Shown here in pieces: positions 23,786 to 35,700 of a stretch of DNA of 64,000 bases. The first letter of the stretch is position 1; each line of letters starts with the position of its first letter. Source of the stretch: an uncultured Hyphomonas sp. (GTDB lineage: Bacteria; Pseudomonadota; Alphaproteobacteria; Caulobacterales; Hyphomonadaceae); contig NZ_OY787456.1 in the NCBI RefSeq assembly GCF_963678875.1, positions 2,604,001 through 2,668,000 of the forward strand, in the 5' to 3' direction. Below the pieces are notes generated by a model that searched no databases, had not been told where the DNA came from, and saw only the letters and a program-made list of their open reading frames with translations. A program made the translations under genes and the position numbers.

Positions 23786-23865
23786 GACACCTGATGGCTC
23801 CGGGTCAATACCTTTACCGAAGGCATAGCATCGCTATGGGTATTGAGGCGGAGACTTCAGGTGTC
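23786..23865. ncRNA. 80-nt nested stem structure, candidate structured RNA or origin
   Basis: Four helices nest in order. GACACCTGA (23786-23794) pairs with TCAGGTGTC (23857-23865); CTCCG (23798-23802) with CGGAG (23849-23853); TCAATACC (23805-23812) with GGTATTGA (23839-23846); CATAGC (23824-23829) with GCTATG (23833-23838). All are perfect. Whether it acts as RNA or as DNA (sso, oriT, attachment or packaging) is not known. Confidence 0.55.
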
Positions 23866-24371
23866 ATCCCCCGCACATCATTGTCAGTGATGCCAGGACA
23901 ATAACTGACACGGCGGCCCGCGCGCGCGTCTCGGATATCGCCAAAAAACGACGCCCCCGCCCACTACCCCACCCCCGCGCCCCGTTTTGCCGGTTGGCGG
24001 GGAATGAACCGCACCGGGACGCAGCCGCAACAGGGTGCGGAGCCCATGCAGAGGCTGGATAAATGCTGCCGGACAAGCCCCACCGTCCCGCCCCTCTGCA
24101 AATGGATCACCGGCTAAAACATTGGCTGTCTCCGTCACTCACCGAGAGGTCAACAACAGGGGGCACGCAGGGTCAAAACGTTCATTCCCTTTACTGCTTC
24201 CCGCCTAGGAGCGTCTCACGCTACGCCGGAGCGGCCATCGTAAGCCCTGCCGGGGTATCGACCCGGCGCGCTCGCTCCCTGATCCGATTTCTCTATTCCC
24301 TTTTTCCCGTCGCTTTTCGTTGCCCTGTGCCCGAACACGCGCGCGCGGGGCCGCCGTGACTGCAATTTATT

Positions 24372-24393
24372 TTCTGACACAGGTCTGACACGG
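24372..24393 (+). repeat. Candidate integrase arm-type site, right copy
   Basis: Matches 19526-19547 at 21 of 22 positions (two TCTGACAC units). It lies about 90 bases inside the right att core. Confidence 0.5.
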
Positions 24394-24417
24394 GAAATTC
24401 GGGAGTAGCGCGCATAA

Positions 24418-24455
24418 GAAAAGCCCCTGAAATCCGCAAGGAAATCAGGGGCTTA
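24418..24455 (-). terminator. Terminator of the rRNA operon after tRNA-fMet
   Basis: AAGCCCCTGA...TCAGGGGCTT stem around AATCCGCAAGGAAA, followed on the minus strand by TTTTCTTAT. It lies on the element side of the att core, so the terminator now in use was brought by the element. Confidence 0.8.
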
Positions 24456-24456
24456 T

Positions 24457-24533
<77 letters not shown>

Positions 24534-24684
24534 TCAAACGTATCGCTGCACTCTAGGCGTTGCCCCCCAAAATGCAAATCCGGCCCGCCAGAGGCTAAGG
24601 CCGGAGCAACTGCCGGCTTGCGGCAGATGTCGTCGTAAAGGAAAGAAATGTCTGCAAGAGACTTGCTTTGTCTGGGCTCTGCGG

Positions 24685-24801
24685 ACCCGGCAGCGACCTA
24701 CTCTCCCACGCCTTAAGACGTAGTACCATCGGCGCAAGGGGACTTAACGACTGAGTTCGGGATGGGATCAGGTGGGGATCCCCTGCCATAACCACCGGGT
24801 C
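24685..24801 (-). rRNA. rrf: 5S ribosomal RNA
   Basis: About 117 nt. Terminal stem GACCCGG/CCGGGTC; conserved CCCATCCCGAACTC and GGGAGAGTAGGTCGC regions on the minus strand. It lies between 23S and tRNA-fMet. Ends are approximate to a few bases. Confidence 0.95.
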
Positions 24802-24900
24802 GGCGGAAACCAGACTGCTTGCAAGTTCAGAAACCAATATGTCTGTCTGAGATCTGTGGCAGTTGAAGCGGATGCGCTTTCAACTACACACGAGTTTCAC

Positions 24901-27668
<2,768 letters not shown>

Positions 27669-27932
27669 GTTTTTGAAACCCATGTGCAGTGGAAAACGCA
27701 TACGCGATACCACCACATGGATCTCGATCAGACATGTTGGTTTCTTGCAGACTGACCCTTTGGATGACGGCCTTGCGGCAATCATTTTATCGGCTGAAGC
27801 AACCAGGCCAGACCCAATGGGTCGAGTGGCATGGCTGCCGGATCAATCTTTCCCTTACGATGACAAATATCCCGGAGCTTGCTCCGGAAACGGACGTTCT
27901 TCTTTCGATCGTTGTGTACGCCAAGAAGGCGA

Positions 27933-28008
27933 TGGTGGAGCCAGACGGAGTCGAACCGACGACCTCCTGAATGCAAATCAGGCGCTCTCCCAACTGAGCT
28001 ATGGCCCC
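27933..28008 (-). tRNA. tRNA-Ala (TGC)
   Basis: 76 nt with encoded CCA: GGGGCCA acceptor, anticodon loop TTTGCAT (TGC), T loop TTCGACT. It is in the 16S-23S spacer. The 264 bases between it and 23S hold no gene I can see. Confidence 0.96.
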
Positions 28009-28065
28009 GTAACCCCGGCTTCCCGCCAGGTCGCATGCCCTGCCCTGCGTCGCCGCAGGCTTCGA

Positions 28066-28142
<77 letters not shown>

Positions 28143-28360
28143 ATGACTGGTCAGGGCCAGGCCCATCGCGGTCAAAGTCGAAGACAGGCGATAAAGCGCC
28201 CGCGGGGCTCGCTTAGTGCTCGAACCGGGCAGATGCCGGCTCAAACAACGAACGAAGGAAGAGAAACGGAGACGGCGCGACAGCCGCATATGTTTTGCTC
28301 CTCAATGGGAGCTAATTTTAAGAAGCCTTGGAGTTCCGCGTGAGCAAAACAATCCAATGC

Positions 28361-29823
<1,463 letters not shown>

Positions 29824-30138
29824 AGTGTTGATCTGACGAAACCATCCATTGGAATATGGACGGTTACTCAAGCTGTTAAGCATAAGTATTGCGTTCTTTT
29901 GACGAGAAACCCTTTGTCACAAAGAACGGGCCGAAACCCATTCGATGGATAAAAGAATTTTCTCTCAAGAAACGCATCCGTCGTGATCGTATGAACCTGC
30001 CGTCGATTGCTCTCTGGCGAGGTTCGCAAGCCATCACGCCGCCTGCGTTTCTCTTCCTTAATCTCTTACGATGTCAAACAGCTGGAACCGGAGTTCCGAA
30101 GCCCTTCAGAAGCCTGCGGCCCCGTCCGGAAGTGGCGG

Positions 30139-30167
30139 CTTATATGGGCCGCCGAATTGCCCGTCAA
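30139..30167 (-). promoter_or_regulatory. rRNA operon promoter P1 (16S-proximal)
   Basis: On the minus strand TTGACG (30167-30162), 17-base spacer, TATAAG (30144-30139), then a GC-rich discriminator (CCGCC) typical of stringently controlled rRNA promoters. An A6 tract (GCAAAAAAGAG) just upstream resembles an UP element. Confidence 0.8.
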
Positions 30168-30334
30168 CACTCTTTTTTGCGCCTTCTGCAGTTTCCGGTG
30201 CGAACCGTGTAAACCGCCGATTTTCCAGCACAAGAAACATTTAAGACCGACATGCGGCCCGGCGTTCCGAGCGATCAGGTGGAACCGAAGTCCCGGGCCC
30301 GTCAGAAGGCCGAAACCTCATCAGGAAGCGGCGG

Positions 30335-30363
30335 CTTATATGGACCACCGTTTTGCCCGTCAA
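30335..30363 (-). promoter_or_regulatory. rRNA operon promoter P2 (upstream copy)
   Basis: TTGACG (30363-30358), 17-base spacer, TATAAG (30340-30335), the same A6 tract upstream and a GC-rich discriminator. It is a duplicate of the promoter 196 bases downstream. Confidence 0.8.
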
Positions 30364-30484
30364 CACTCTTTTTTGCGCCTTCTGCAGTTACCGGCCAAAA
30401 CCGTGAAACCACCGAATTTTCAGCGCAAAGGACACTGTGGGCCGGGGACCGGCCCGGCATGTCCGAGCGTTTCGAGGAACCGCA

Positions 30485-30514
30485 TATATAGCCCCTGTTC
30501 GGTGAAAGGCACAA
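30485..30514 (-). promoter_or_regulatory. Possible third rRNA promoter
   Basis: TTGTGC (30514-30509), 18-base spacer, TATATA (30490-30485) on the minus strand. The -35 is weak, and the sequence lacks the A-tract of the other two. Confidence 0.4.
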
Positions 30515-30720
30515 GCCTTTTTCTCATCTCAGGGGCGCCATTTGCGGGCGCCGCGTCCGAAGCCCGAGGGCGTCTTCAGCGGAGGCCGGGAGATACTCAA
30601 GGCATCGGATGGCCGCAACCCCCTTCTGCAGCAAATCGCAAGAAATAATGCGATTTCACTGCAGACCGGCCCTGCGCACGCGCCAGAAACTCGGCTCAAA
30701 AAGGCTAGAGCCTTGTAAAA

Positions 30721-31155
30721 TCAGTATTGTGTCGCGATGTAGGATTTCATCGCTTCAGCCTCGGCTTCTGTCTCTGCGATCTTCCATTTCACCAGGTCGC
30801 CGATGGAAACGACTCCAATCAGCCGGTCATTACGCAAAACCGGCAGGTGCCGGACCCGCCGATCGGTCATCAATTGCATCGCGTCATCCACTTTTGTGGT
30901 CGACTCGATGGTGATGACATCGCGAGTCATCGCGTCTCCGACATGGATATTGAGGGCCGCCTCTCCATTGCGGGCGACGTGACGAACGATATCGCGCTCC
31001 GAAAGTACGCCGACGATCTCCCCGCTGTCGCCCAAGGCCACCACTGCGCCTATTCTTTTTTCGTCCAGTGTGCGGGCGGCCTCGGAAAGGGTCGAATCAG
31101 CCTTCACCGAGATAATTTCGCGCCCTTTGTCATTCAGGATCTGGTCTATTGTCAT
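30721..31155 (-). CDS. CBS-domain protein
   Basis: A 144-residue protein composed of two CBS motifs: ISVKADSTLSEAARTLDEKRIGAVVALGDSGEIVGVLSERDIVRHVA (about 15-62) and VITIESTTKVDDAMQLMTDRRVRHLPVLRNDRLIGVVSIGDLVKW (about 80-124). The pair forms a Bateman module that binds adenine nucleotides. The start follows GAAGGAGG. Stand-alone CBS proteins of this type are small energy or stress sensors of unknown partner. It lies upstream of the rRNA promoters on the same strand. Confidence 0.92.
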   Translation of the reverse strand: MTIDQILNDKGREIISVKADSTLSEAARTLDEKRIGAVVALGDSGEIVGVLSERDIVRHVARNGEAALNIHVGDAMTRDVITIESTTKVDDAMQLMTDRRVRHLPVLRNDRLIGVVSIGDLVKWKIAETEAEAEAMKSYIATQY

Positions 31156-31233
31156 GCGCGTCCTCCTTCATGTGCGGACCGCTGACCGGCCTCGCCGTTA
31201 CGAAAACCTAGCATAAAGCCTTCTATCCGGCGA

Positions 31234-31923
31234 TCAGAATCGCGAAACGGGCCTCCGGGACCGGAAAAACTGGAACGCTGCCGCGCCTGCCAGGAAGCCG
31301 CCAAGATGCGCCTGCCAGCTGATTCTGGCCCCGATCAGCGAAGGCCCCATCAGCCACAGCGCCAGGTTCACCGCGGCAAAGAACAGGAAAACGGTCAGGA
31401 ATCGCTTCGTCAGGATCCGCCCGCCCCGCCCTTCCTGTATGAGAACCCACGCCGCAAACAGGCCGCTGGCACCGCCTGAGGCCCCGATCAGGCCGCTCCC
31501 GTCCGGATATTGCGTCACCAGATGCGCCAGAGCGCCGCCCACAACGGACACCGCAAACACGATCAGGAAGGGAATCGCCCCGCTTTTGCGCCCTATAGAG
31601 AGAGACGCGTGCACCAGCCGGCCGAAAATCACGATCAGCGCCGCATTCAGGATGGCCCCTGCCCAGCCATCATGAAGCAAGGCGCTCGCGAGAAGCGGCA
31701 CGAACGCCTCCACAGGAGAAGAATAAGCCAGCGTCCCGTCTGCCCCCAGGCCGATGGACGCCCAGAACCGGTCCGGTTGGAGCACGCCCAGGGGCAATAT
31801 AAAGCCCTGCCAGCTGGCCGGTGCGAACACGCGCACGACATGCGCCACCAAGATAACGCCAGCCAGACCGGTCACCGCCGGCGGGGCTTCTATAATGGGC
31901 GGCGTCCGGGTTGCGCGCGTCAC
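31234..31923 (-). CDS. Rhomboid-family intramembrane serine protease
   Basis: About 229 residues from GTG 31923; the open frame runs back to 32052, but that part overlaps the terminator of the upstream receptor gene. It has six or so hydrophobic helices. The HDGWAGAILNA segment holds H84 and N93, the nucleophile motif GASG has S149 (followed by a second GASG), and H206 in QAHLGGF completes the dyad. It should cleave substrates within the inner membrane; its targets are unknown. The start lacks a clear Shine-Dalgarno, so the N-terminus is uncertain. Confidence 0.85.
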   Translation of the reverse strand: MTRATRTPPIIEAPPAVTGLAGVILVAHVVRVFAPASWQGFILPLGVLQPDRFWASIGLGADGTLAYSSPVEAFVPLLASALLHDGWAGAILNAALIVIFGRLVHASLSIGRKSGAIPFLIVFAVSVVGGALAHLVTQYPDGSGLIGASGGASGLFAAWVLIQEGRGGRILTKRFLTVFLFFAAVNLALWLMGPSLIGARISWQAHLGGFLAGAAAFQFFRSRRPVSRF

Positions 31924-32015
31924 GGGGTCGATTCGGGCCTTGCTTGCGAAAGTCTCTTGTCCGCAGGCTAGACGCGCGCGCAGGGCTTGGCCAGCGATCC
32001 AGATACCTCTCCCCA

Positions 32016-32046
32016 ATAAAAAAGCCCCGCCAGACGGCAGGGCTTT
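32016..32046 (-). terminator. Rho-independent terminator of the TonB receptor gene
   Basis: AAGCCCTGCC/GGCGGGGCTT stem with GTCT loop on the minus strand, followed by TTTTTTATT. It lies 24 bases after the receptor stop. Confidence 0.9.
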
Positions 32047-32069
32047 TCTCAATGGATGCGCAATGCGCC

Positions 32070-34607
32070 CTAGAAGGTCTTGCGAACCGTCACGCCATAA
32101 GTGGCAGGCTGGCTCGGATAACCGGAGAAGGAGCCAAGCTGTGCCACCGACGGGAACACCGACATGACATATTGCTCGTCAAAGATGTTCCGTCCCCAGA
32201 AGGTCAGGTTCAGGCCGCTTTCGGATGTAAACCCGACCGAAGCATTGAAGAGGCTGTATTCCCGCTCGTCCGCGATGATGGCCTGCTCGGCCGGATCATC
32301 ACGATAGGTCGACGGGCCTTCATACTGCCAGTCACCACGCACAAAGGCGTCGAGGCCTTCGAATGTGAATGTGTAGAGCGCAGAAGCGGACGTGGACACT
32401 TCAGAGATGCCCGACGGCTTGGTACCGGAGATATCCCCTGCGGAAGAATTCTCGAAGCTGTCATAGACCGGATCGAGGAACGTGCCCGCAAAGCCGAGCG
32501 TCAGGTTCTCGGTCGGGTTCCAGGTCGCATCGACTTCCAGACCCTGGGTCGACTGCTCGCCTGCGTTCGCCAGGGCGAAGCCGGTGCCCGTGAAGATGTT
32601 CGACTGGAAGCCCTCGATCTTCTGGTCGAAGACGGCAAGGTTCACGGCGAACGTATCCCACGCCCCTTTCATACCGATCTCGATCACTTCGGACTCTTCC
32701 GGACCGGCAAAGCGCGTTCCCGTCGTCAGGTTCGGCGTGTTGAGGCCGGCCGTGACGAGGTTCGCATAGCCGGTCGGTGTCGGGCGGCTGTCGCGCGACA
32801 GGTTCCACGAGGACGCCTTGAAGCCCGTGGCGAAGGACGCATACACATTCACATTGTCTGTGGCGTCATAGGCCAGGCGCAGCGTGTAGGTTGTATCGCT
32901 GTCATTCGTCGATCCCGATTCAACAATATTCGGGAAGTCCACGAATTGCGGGAAGAATTGCAGCAGCTGCAGACGCGACGTGGCCCCGTTCGCCGTATCC
33001 ATCAGCTCTGCAAAGACATCCGGATACGCAGTCGCGAAGCCGGCAACCTGCGCCGGGTTCGACGGATCGACCCCGGCCAGCGTCAGCAGGGCGCCGGTCG
33101 CAATCTGCGTGATGTAGGGGTTCAGCGGGTCCAGCTCGATGGCGGCGTAGCCATCTGTGGAGACAGCCGAACCGAAAGCGTCCTTGTTATCCTGCGTGTA
33201 GTTCAGGCCCACCGTGGCCGTCAGGCGATCGGTCACGTGGTAGTCGAGCGTACCGAAGAGCGAGAACGCCGTGTTGTCCTGCCCATAGGTTTCCGTCATG
33301 CCGACGCCCGGCTGGAAGAAGGTGCCGGTCGGAACATTGAACAGCATCGGTTCGAGAATGCCGACCAGGCCCTGCGACAGCAGGTCGATATAGGCGCGCG
33401 TGTCGTCGCCATAGAGAATCTGGTTTTCGATATCGACGGTTTCATCGAAGTAGAAAGCGCCGACCATCCAGTCCAGCTGTCCCGTCCCGTTCGACGTCAG
33501 GCGGATTTCCTGGGTGAAGGTTTCGATATCGGTCAGGTTCGCGTTCCGGCTCAGCAGGTCGGCGCTGGTGAAGTCCGAATCCTGGTCGGTATCGAGTTCC
33601 GAAGTCCGGTAGGACGTGATCGAGGTCAGCTCCGCGAAGCCCATGTCATAGTCGGCCTGCAGCGAAAGACCGGAATTCTCGATCTTGTTGGTCGCCGGCA
33701 GGTTTGTGTAGGCATTGTACGAGAACGGATTTTCGACATCCAGCATACCGCCCAGCCCCATCACGGCGGCGCCGGTTTCGCCATTCACGATGTTTGCTGC
33801 CGCACAGCAATTCTCATTGATCTGGTCCATATCCCCGATGATGCGGAAGCTCAGATCCTCGGTCGGCTCGATCAGCAGCTGGCCGCGGACGCCCCAGCGG
33901 TCACGGTTATTGTTCTCGATCCCGGTGTTCAGGTCATCAATATAGCCGTCACGGGAATTGTAGTTGGCGCCCAGGCTGAAGGCGACCGTGTCGGAGATCG
34001 GACCGGTCACGTCGCCAGCGACGCGGAACAAGTTGAATCTGCCGACCGTCGCTTCGGCCGACCCGCCCCATTCATATTGCGGCTTCTCGGTTATGATCGA
34101 AATGACACCGGCAGAGGCGTTCTTGCCGAACAGGGTCGACTGCGGGCCGCGCAGCACTTCGACGCGCTGGATGTTCGGCAGGTCGGAGATCTGCGCTGCG
34201 GAGCGCGACCGGTAGACGCCGTCGATAAAGACACCGACCGACGGCTCGATACCGGCATTGTTATCGCCATTGCCGAAGCCGCGGATAATGAAGTTGGTGT
34301 TGGCCGACGTCTGGTACTGGCCGATGCGCAGGGATGGGACAATCGACTGCAGGTCGTTCAGGTCGACGATCTCGGCCTGCTCGATCACCGAGCTGTCGAC
34401 CACGGAGACGGCCACCGGCACGTCCTGCAGGGTCTGTTCGCGCTTGGTCGCGGTGATGGTGACGGTTTGCAGCGTGCGCGACGAAGCTTCGTCACCGGCT
34501 TCCTGGGCGTAGGCCGGAGCCTGGGTTGCGGCCAGCGCCGTCAGGCCGACGCCGAGGCTGAGAAAGGCTTTGAAGCCAACACGTGAAAAGGCATTGGATG
34601 TAGACAC
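32070..34607 (-). CDS. TonB-dependent outer-membrane receptor
   Basis: An 845-residue receptor. It has a signal peptide ending AYAQ, a TonB box region (TLQTVTITATKREQ, about 45-58), a plug domain with the usual VPVAVSVVD, GFGNGDNNAGIEPSVGVFIDGVYRSR and RVEVLRGPQSTLFGKNASAGVI blocks, and a beta-barrel ending in the C-terminal phenylalanine (VTVRKTF). It starts with GTG behind GGAG. This is the large sphingomonad/hyphomonad receptor subfamily with substrates such as oligosaccharides, aromatics or siderophores; which one is not readable. It is monocistronic, with its own terminator. Confidence 0.93.
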   Translation of the reverse strand: MSTSNAFSRVGFKAFLSLGVGLTALAATQAPAYAQEAGDEASSRTLQTVTITATKREQTLQDVPVAVSVVDSSVIEQAEIVDLNDLQSIVPSLRIGQYQTSANTNFIIRGFGNGDNNAGIEPSVGVFIDGVYRSRSAAQISDLPNIQRVEVLRGPQSTLFGKNASAGVISIITEKPQYEWGGSAEATVGRFNLFRVAGDVTGPISDTVAFSLGANYNSRDGYIDDLNTGIENNNRDRWGVRGQLLIEPTEDLSFRIIGDMDQINENCCAAANIVNGETGAAVMGLGGMLDVENPFSYNAYTNLPATNKIENSGLSLQADYDMGFAELTSITSYRTSELDTDQDSDFTSADLLSRNANLTDIETFTQEIRLTSNGTGQLDWMVGAFYFDETVDIENQILYGDDTRAYIDLLSQGLVGILEPMLFNVPTGTFFQPGVGMTETYGQDNTAFSLFGTLDYHVTDRLTATVGLNYTQDNKDAFGSAVSTDGYAAIELDPLNPYITQIATGALLTLAGVDPSNPAQVAGFATAYPDVFAELMDTANGATSRLQLLQFFPQFVDFPNIVESGSTNDSDTTYTLRLAYDATDNVNVYASFATGFKASSWNLSRDSRPTPTGYANLVTAGLNTPNLTTGTRFAGPEESEVIEIGMKGAWDTFAVNLAVFDQKIEGFQSNIFTGTGFALANAGEQSTQGLEVDATWNPTENLTLGFAGTFLDPVYDSFENSSAGDISGTKPSGISEVSTSASALYTFTFEGLDAFVRGDWQYEGPSTYRDDPAEQAIIADEREYSLFNASVGFTSESGLNLTFWGRNIFDEQYVMSVFPSVAQLGSFSGYPSQPATYGVTVRKTF

Positions 34608-35140
34608 GAGGTCAGTCTCCCTTTGGACATTGATTTTTGAAAGACTGTTGAAGTGAGTGGAGGAAACGCCAGTCTTTGCGAGTTTTCTCGCACACCTTTC
34701 GTATCCTTAAGGTTACCGGCAGCAAGGGCCCCGCCTGCAAATTGCACCCAAACCGGATATCCGTTGCGGCAAAGCCACCAACCGCGAAAGCCAGACCGCA
34801 TATTTAGGCCTCAGAGAGGTAGATTTTCCCCATCTCTGGTTAGCCTGCCGGACAAATAATTCATGTCGTGGCCACGACCGGCCTCCAATCCTCACACCGA
34901 ATCACTGAGTCGTCCCGTCGAGGGACACGATTGGGTAACCATCGATCCCTTCCCGCGAGTGCAAATGAGCGCAACTCGCCCGGAACCACTCATTCTTGCC
35001 CCGACAGGGGAAAAGCCGGCCTCTTTTCCCGCCAGAATTCTCCATCAGGGGGAAAAGCCGCATCTGGAACAGTTATTGCGCAAGAGAGCTCCGAACCGGC
35101 CCGCGGGGGCCAGCACACACATTCGGAGTTTCAACCAGCT
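34608..35140. other. Divergent intergenic region (TonB receptor / PAS protein)
   Basis: 533 bases. An open frame runs through its right part (34868-35140) but reads like non-coding sequence. I see no RNA gene or strong operator. It should contain the promoters of both flanking genes. Confidence 0.5.
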
Positions 35141-35692
35141 ATGAATGACCCGTCCATTCATCCCAACACCAGAGTCCTGCTGGACGCCTGGCGGCGCATG
35201 AACGCAAACAGCGCAGCAGGCGCCCCGGAATCGCCGCGCGTCGAAGACCATCCCGGCCTGATCGATCGCCTCTTCGTTCTTGAGAACAAACGCGACGGCG
35301 CCTGGTTGTTCCGCACCGCCGGCACGTCCCTGACCGAACTGCTCGGACGGCCGCTGGTCGACCACGACTTCCTGAACCTCTGGACCGGTCCGGACAGATC
35401 GATGATGTCGTCCTTCCTCGATGCTGTTCAGCTGGATGGCGCGCCGGGCGTGATCCGCGGACGTGGCGAAACCCTGACCGGCCAGCGCGTCGAGCTGGAA
35501 CTCACCATCATGCCGCTGGCTAAGCAGACCGAACGCGCAGACAGCAACCGCCTGCTCGGCCTCTACCAGACGCTTGGCGGCGAACCGCTGCTGAAGGGCC
35601 GCCCGGTCTGGCGTCACCGCGTCTCGATGCTGGTGCCACCCGACACCCGCATCAGCGAACCCCGCATGAAACTGGTCGCCTCGAACGCCTAG
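35141..35692 (+). CDS. PAS-domain protein (PAS_5-like)
   Basis: A 183-residue protein. It starts at ATG 35141 after CGGAG. The pattern TRVLLDAWRRM...DRLFVLENKRDGAWLFRTAGTSLTELLGRPLVDHDFLNLW...RGRGETLTGQRVELELTIMPL fits the PAS_5 (PF07310-like) proteins found mainly in alphaproteobacteria. These usually have no output domain and are often linked to signalling or cell-cycle control. The ligand and partner are unknown. It is convergent with the phospholipase gene, nine bases away. Confidence 0.75.
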   Translation: MNDPSIHPNTRVLLDAWRRMNANSAAGAPESPRVEDHPGLIDRLFVLENKRDGAWLFRTAGTSLTELLGRPLVDHDFLNLWTGPDRSMMSSFLDAVQLDGAPGVIRGRGETLTGQRVELELTIMPLAKQTERADSNRLLGLYQTLGGEPLLKGRPVWRHRVSMLVPPDTRISEPRMKLVASNA

Positions 35693-35700
35693 ACGCGCGC

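Larger units (their letters stand above)
23702..24371. other. Non-coding, strongly structured tail of the element
   Basis: No convincing gene on either strand. It contains a hairpin at 23747-23771, the nested structure at 23786-23865, a very GC-rich stretch (23910-24010) and pyrimidine-rich sequence to 24360. By position it could hold a single-strand origin, oriT, packaging signal or regulatory RNA. Confidence 0.5.
30120..30432 (-). repeat. Tandem duplication of the rRNA promoter (196-bp period)
   Basis: The segment GTCAACACTCTTTTTTGCGC plus flanks occurs at 30163-30182 and 30359-30378. Homology extends from the -10 box to well beyond the A-tract upstream. The copies have diverged outside the promoter boxes. 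Confidence 0.8.
29824..30720. other. rRNA operon leader and promoter region
   Basis: An 897-base gap without protein genes. It holds the 16S leader (29824-30138), two promoters in a tandem duplication and one further possible promoter. The duplication units are roughly 30120-30236 and 30316-30432 (offset 196 bases). Confidence 0.7.

Noticed and set aside
23884..24138. Minus-strand frame of 84 codons in the element tail
   Set aside because: Low-complexity Gly/Arg/Pro-rich translation, no ribosome binding site, and it overlaps very GC-rich structured DNA.
31911..34586. Very long plus-strand open frame opposite the TonB receptor
   Set aside because: It is antisense to a receptor with complete signature motifs and carries no recognisable domain. 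High GC makes long antisense frames common here.
34868..35140. N-terminal extension of the PAS_5-like protein
   Set aside because: The extra 91 codons look non-coding, and ATG 35141 has a usable ribosome binding site and starts the conserved region.
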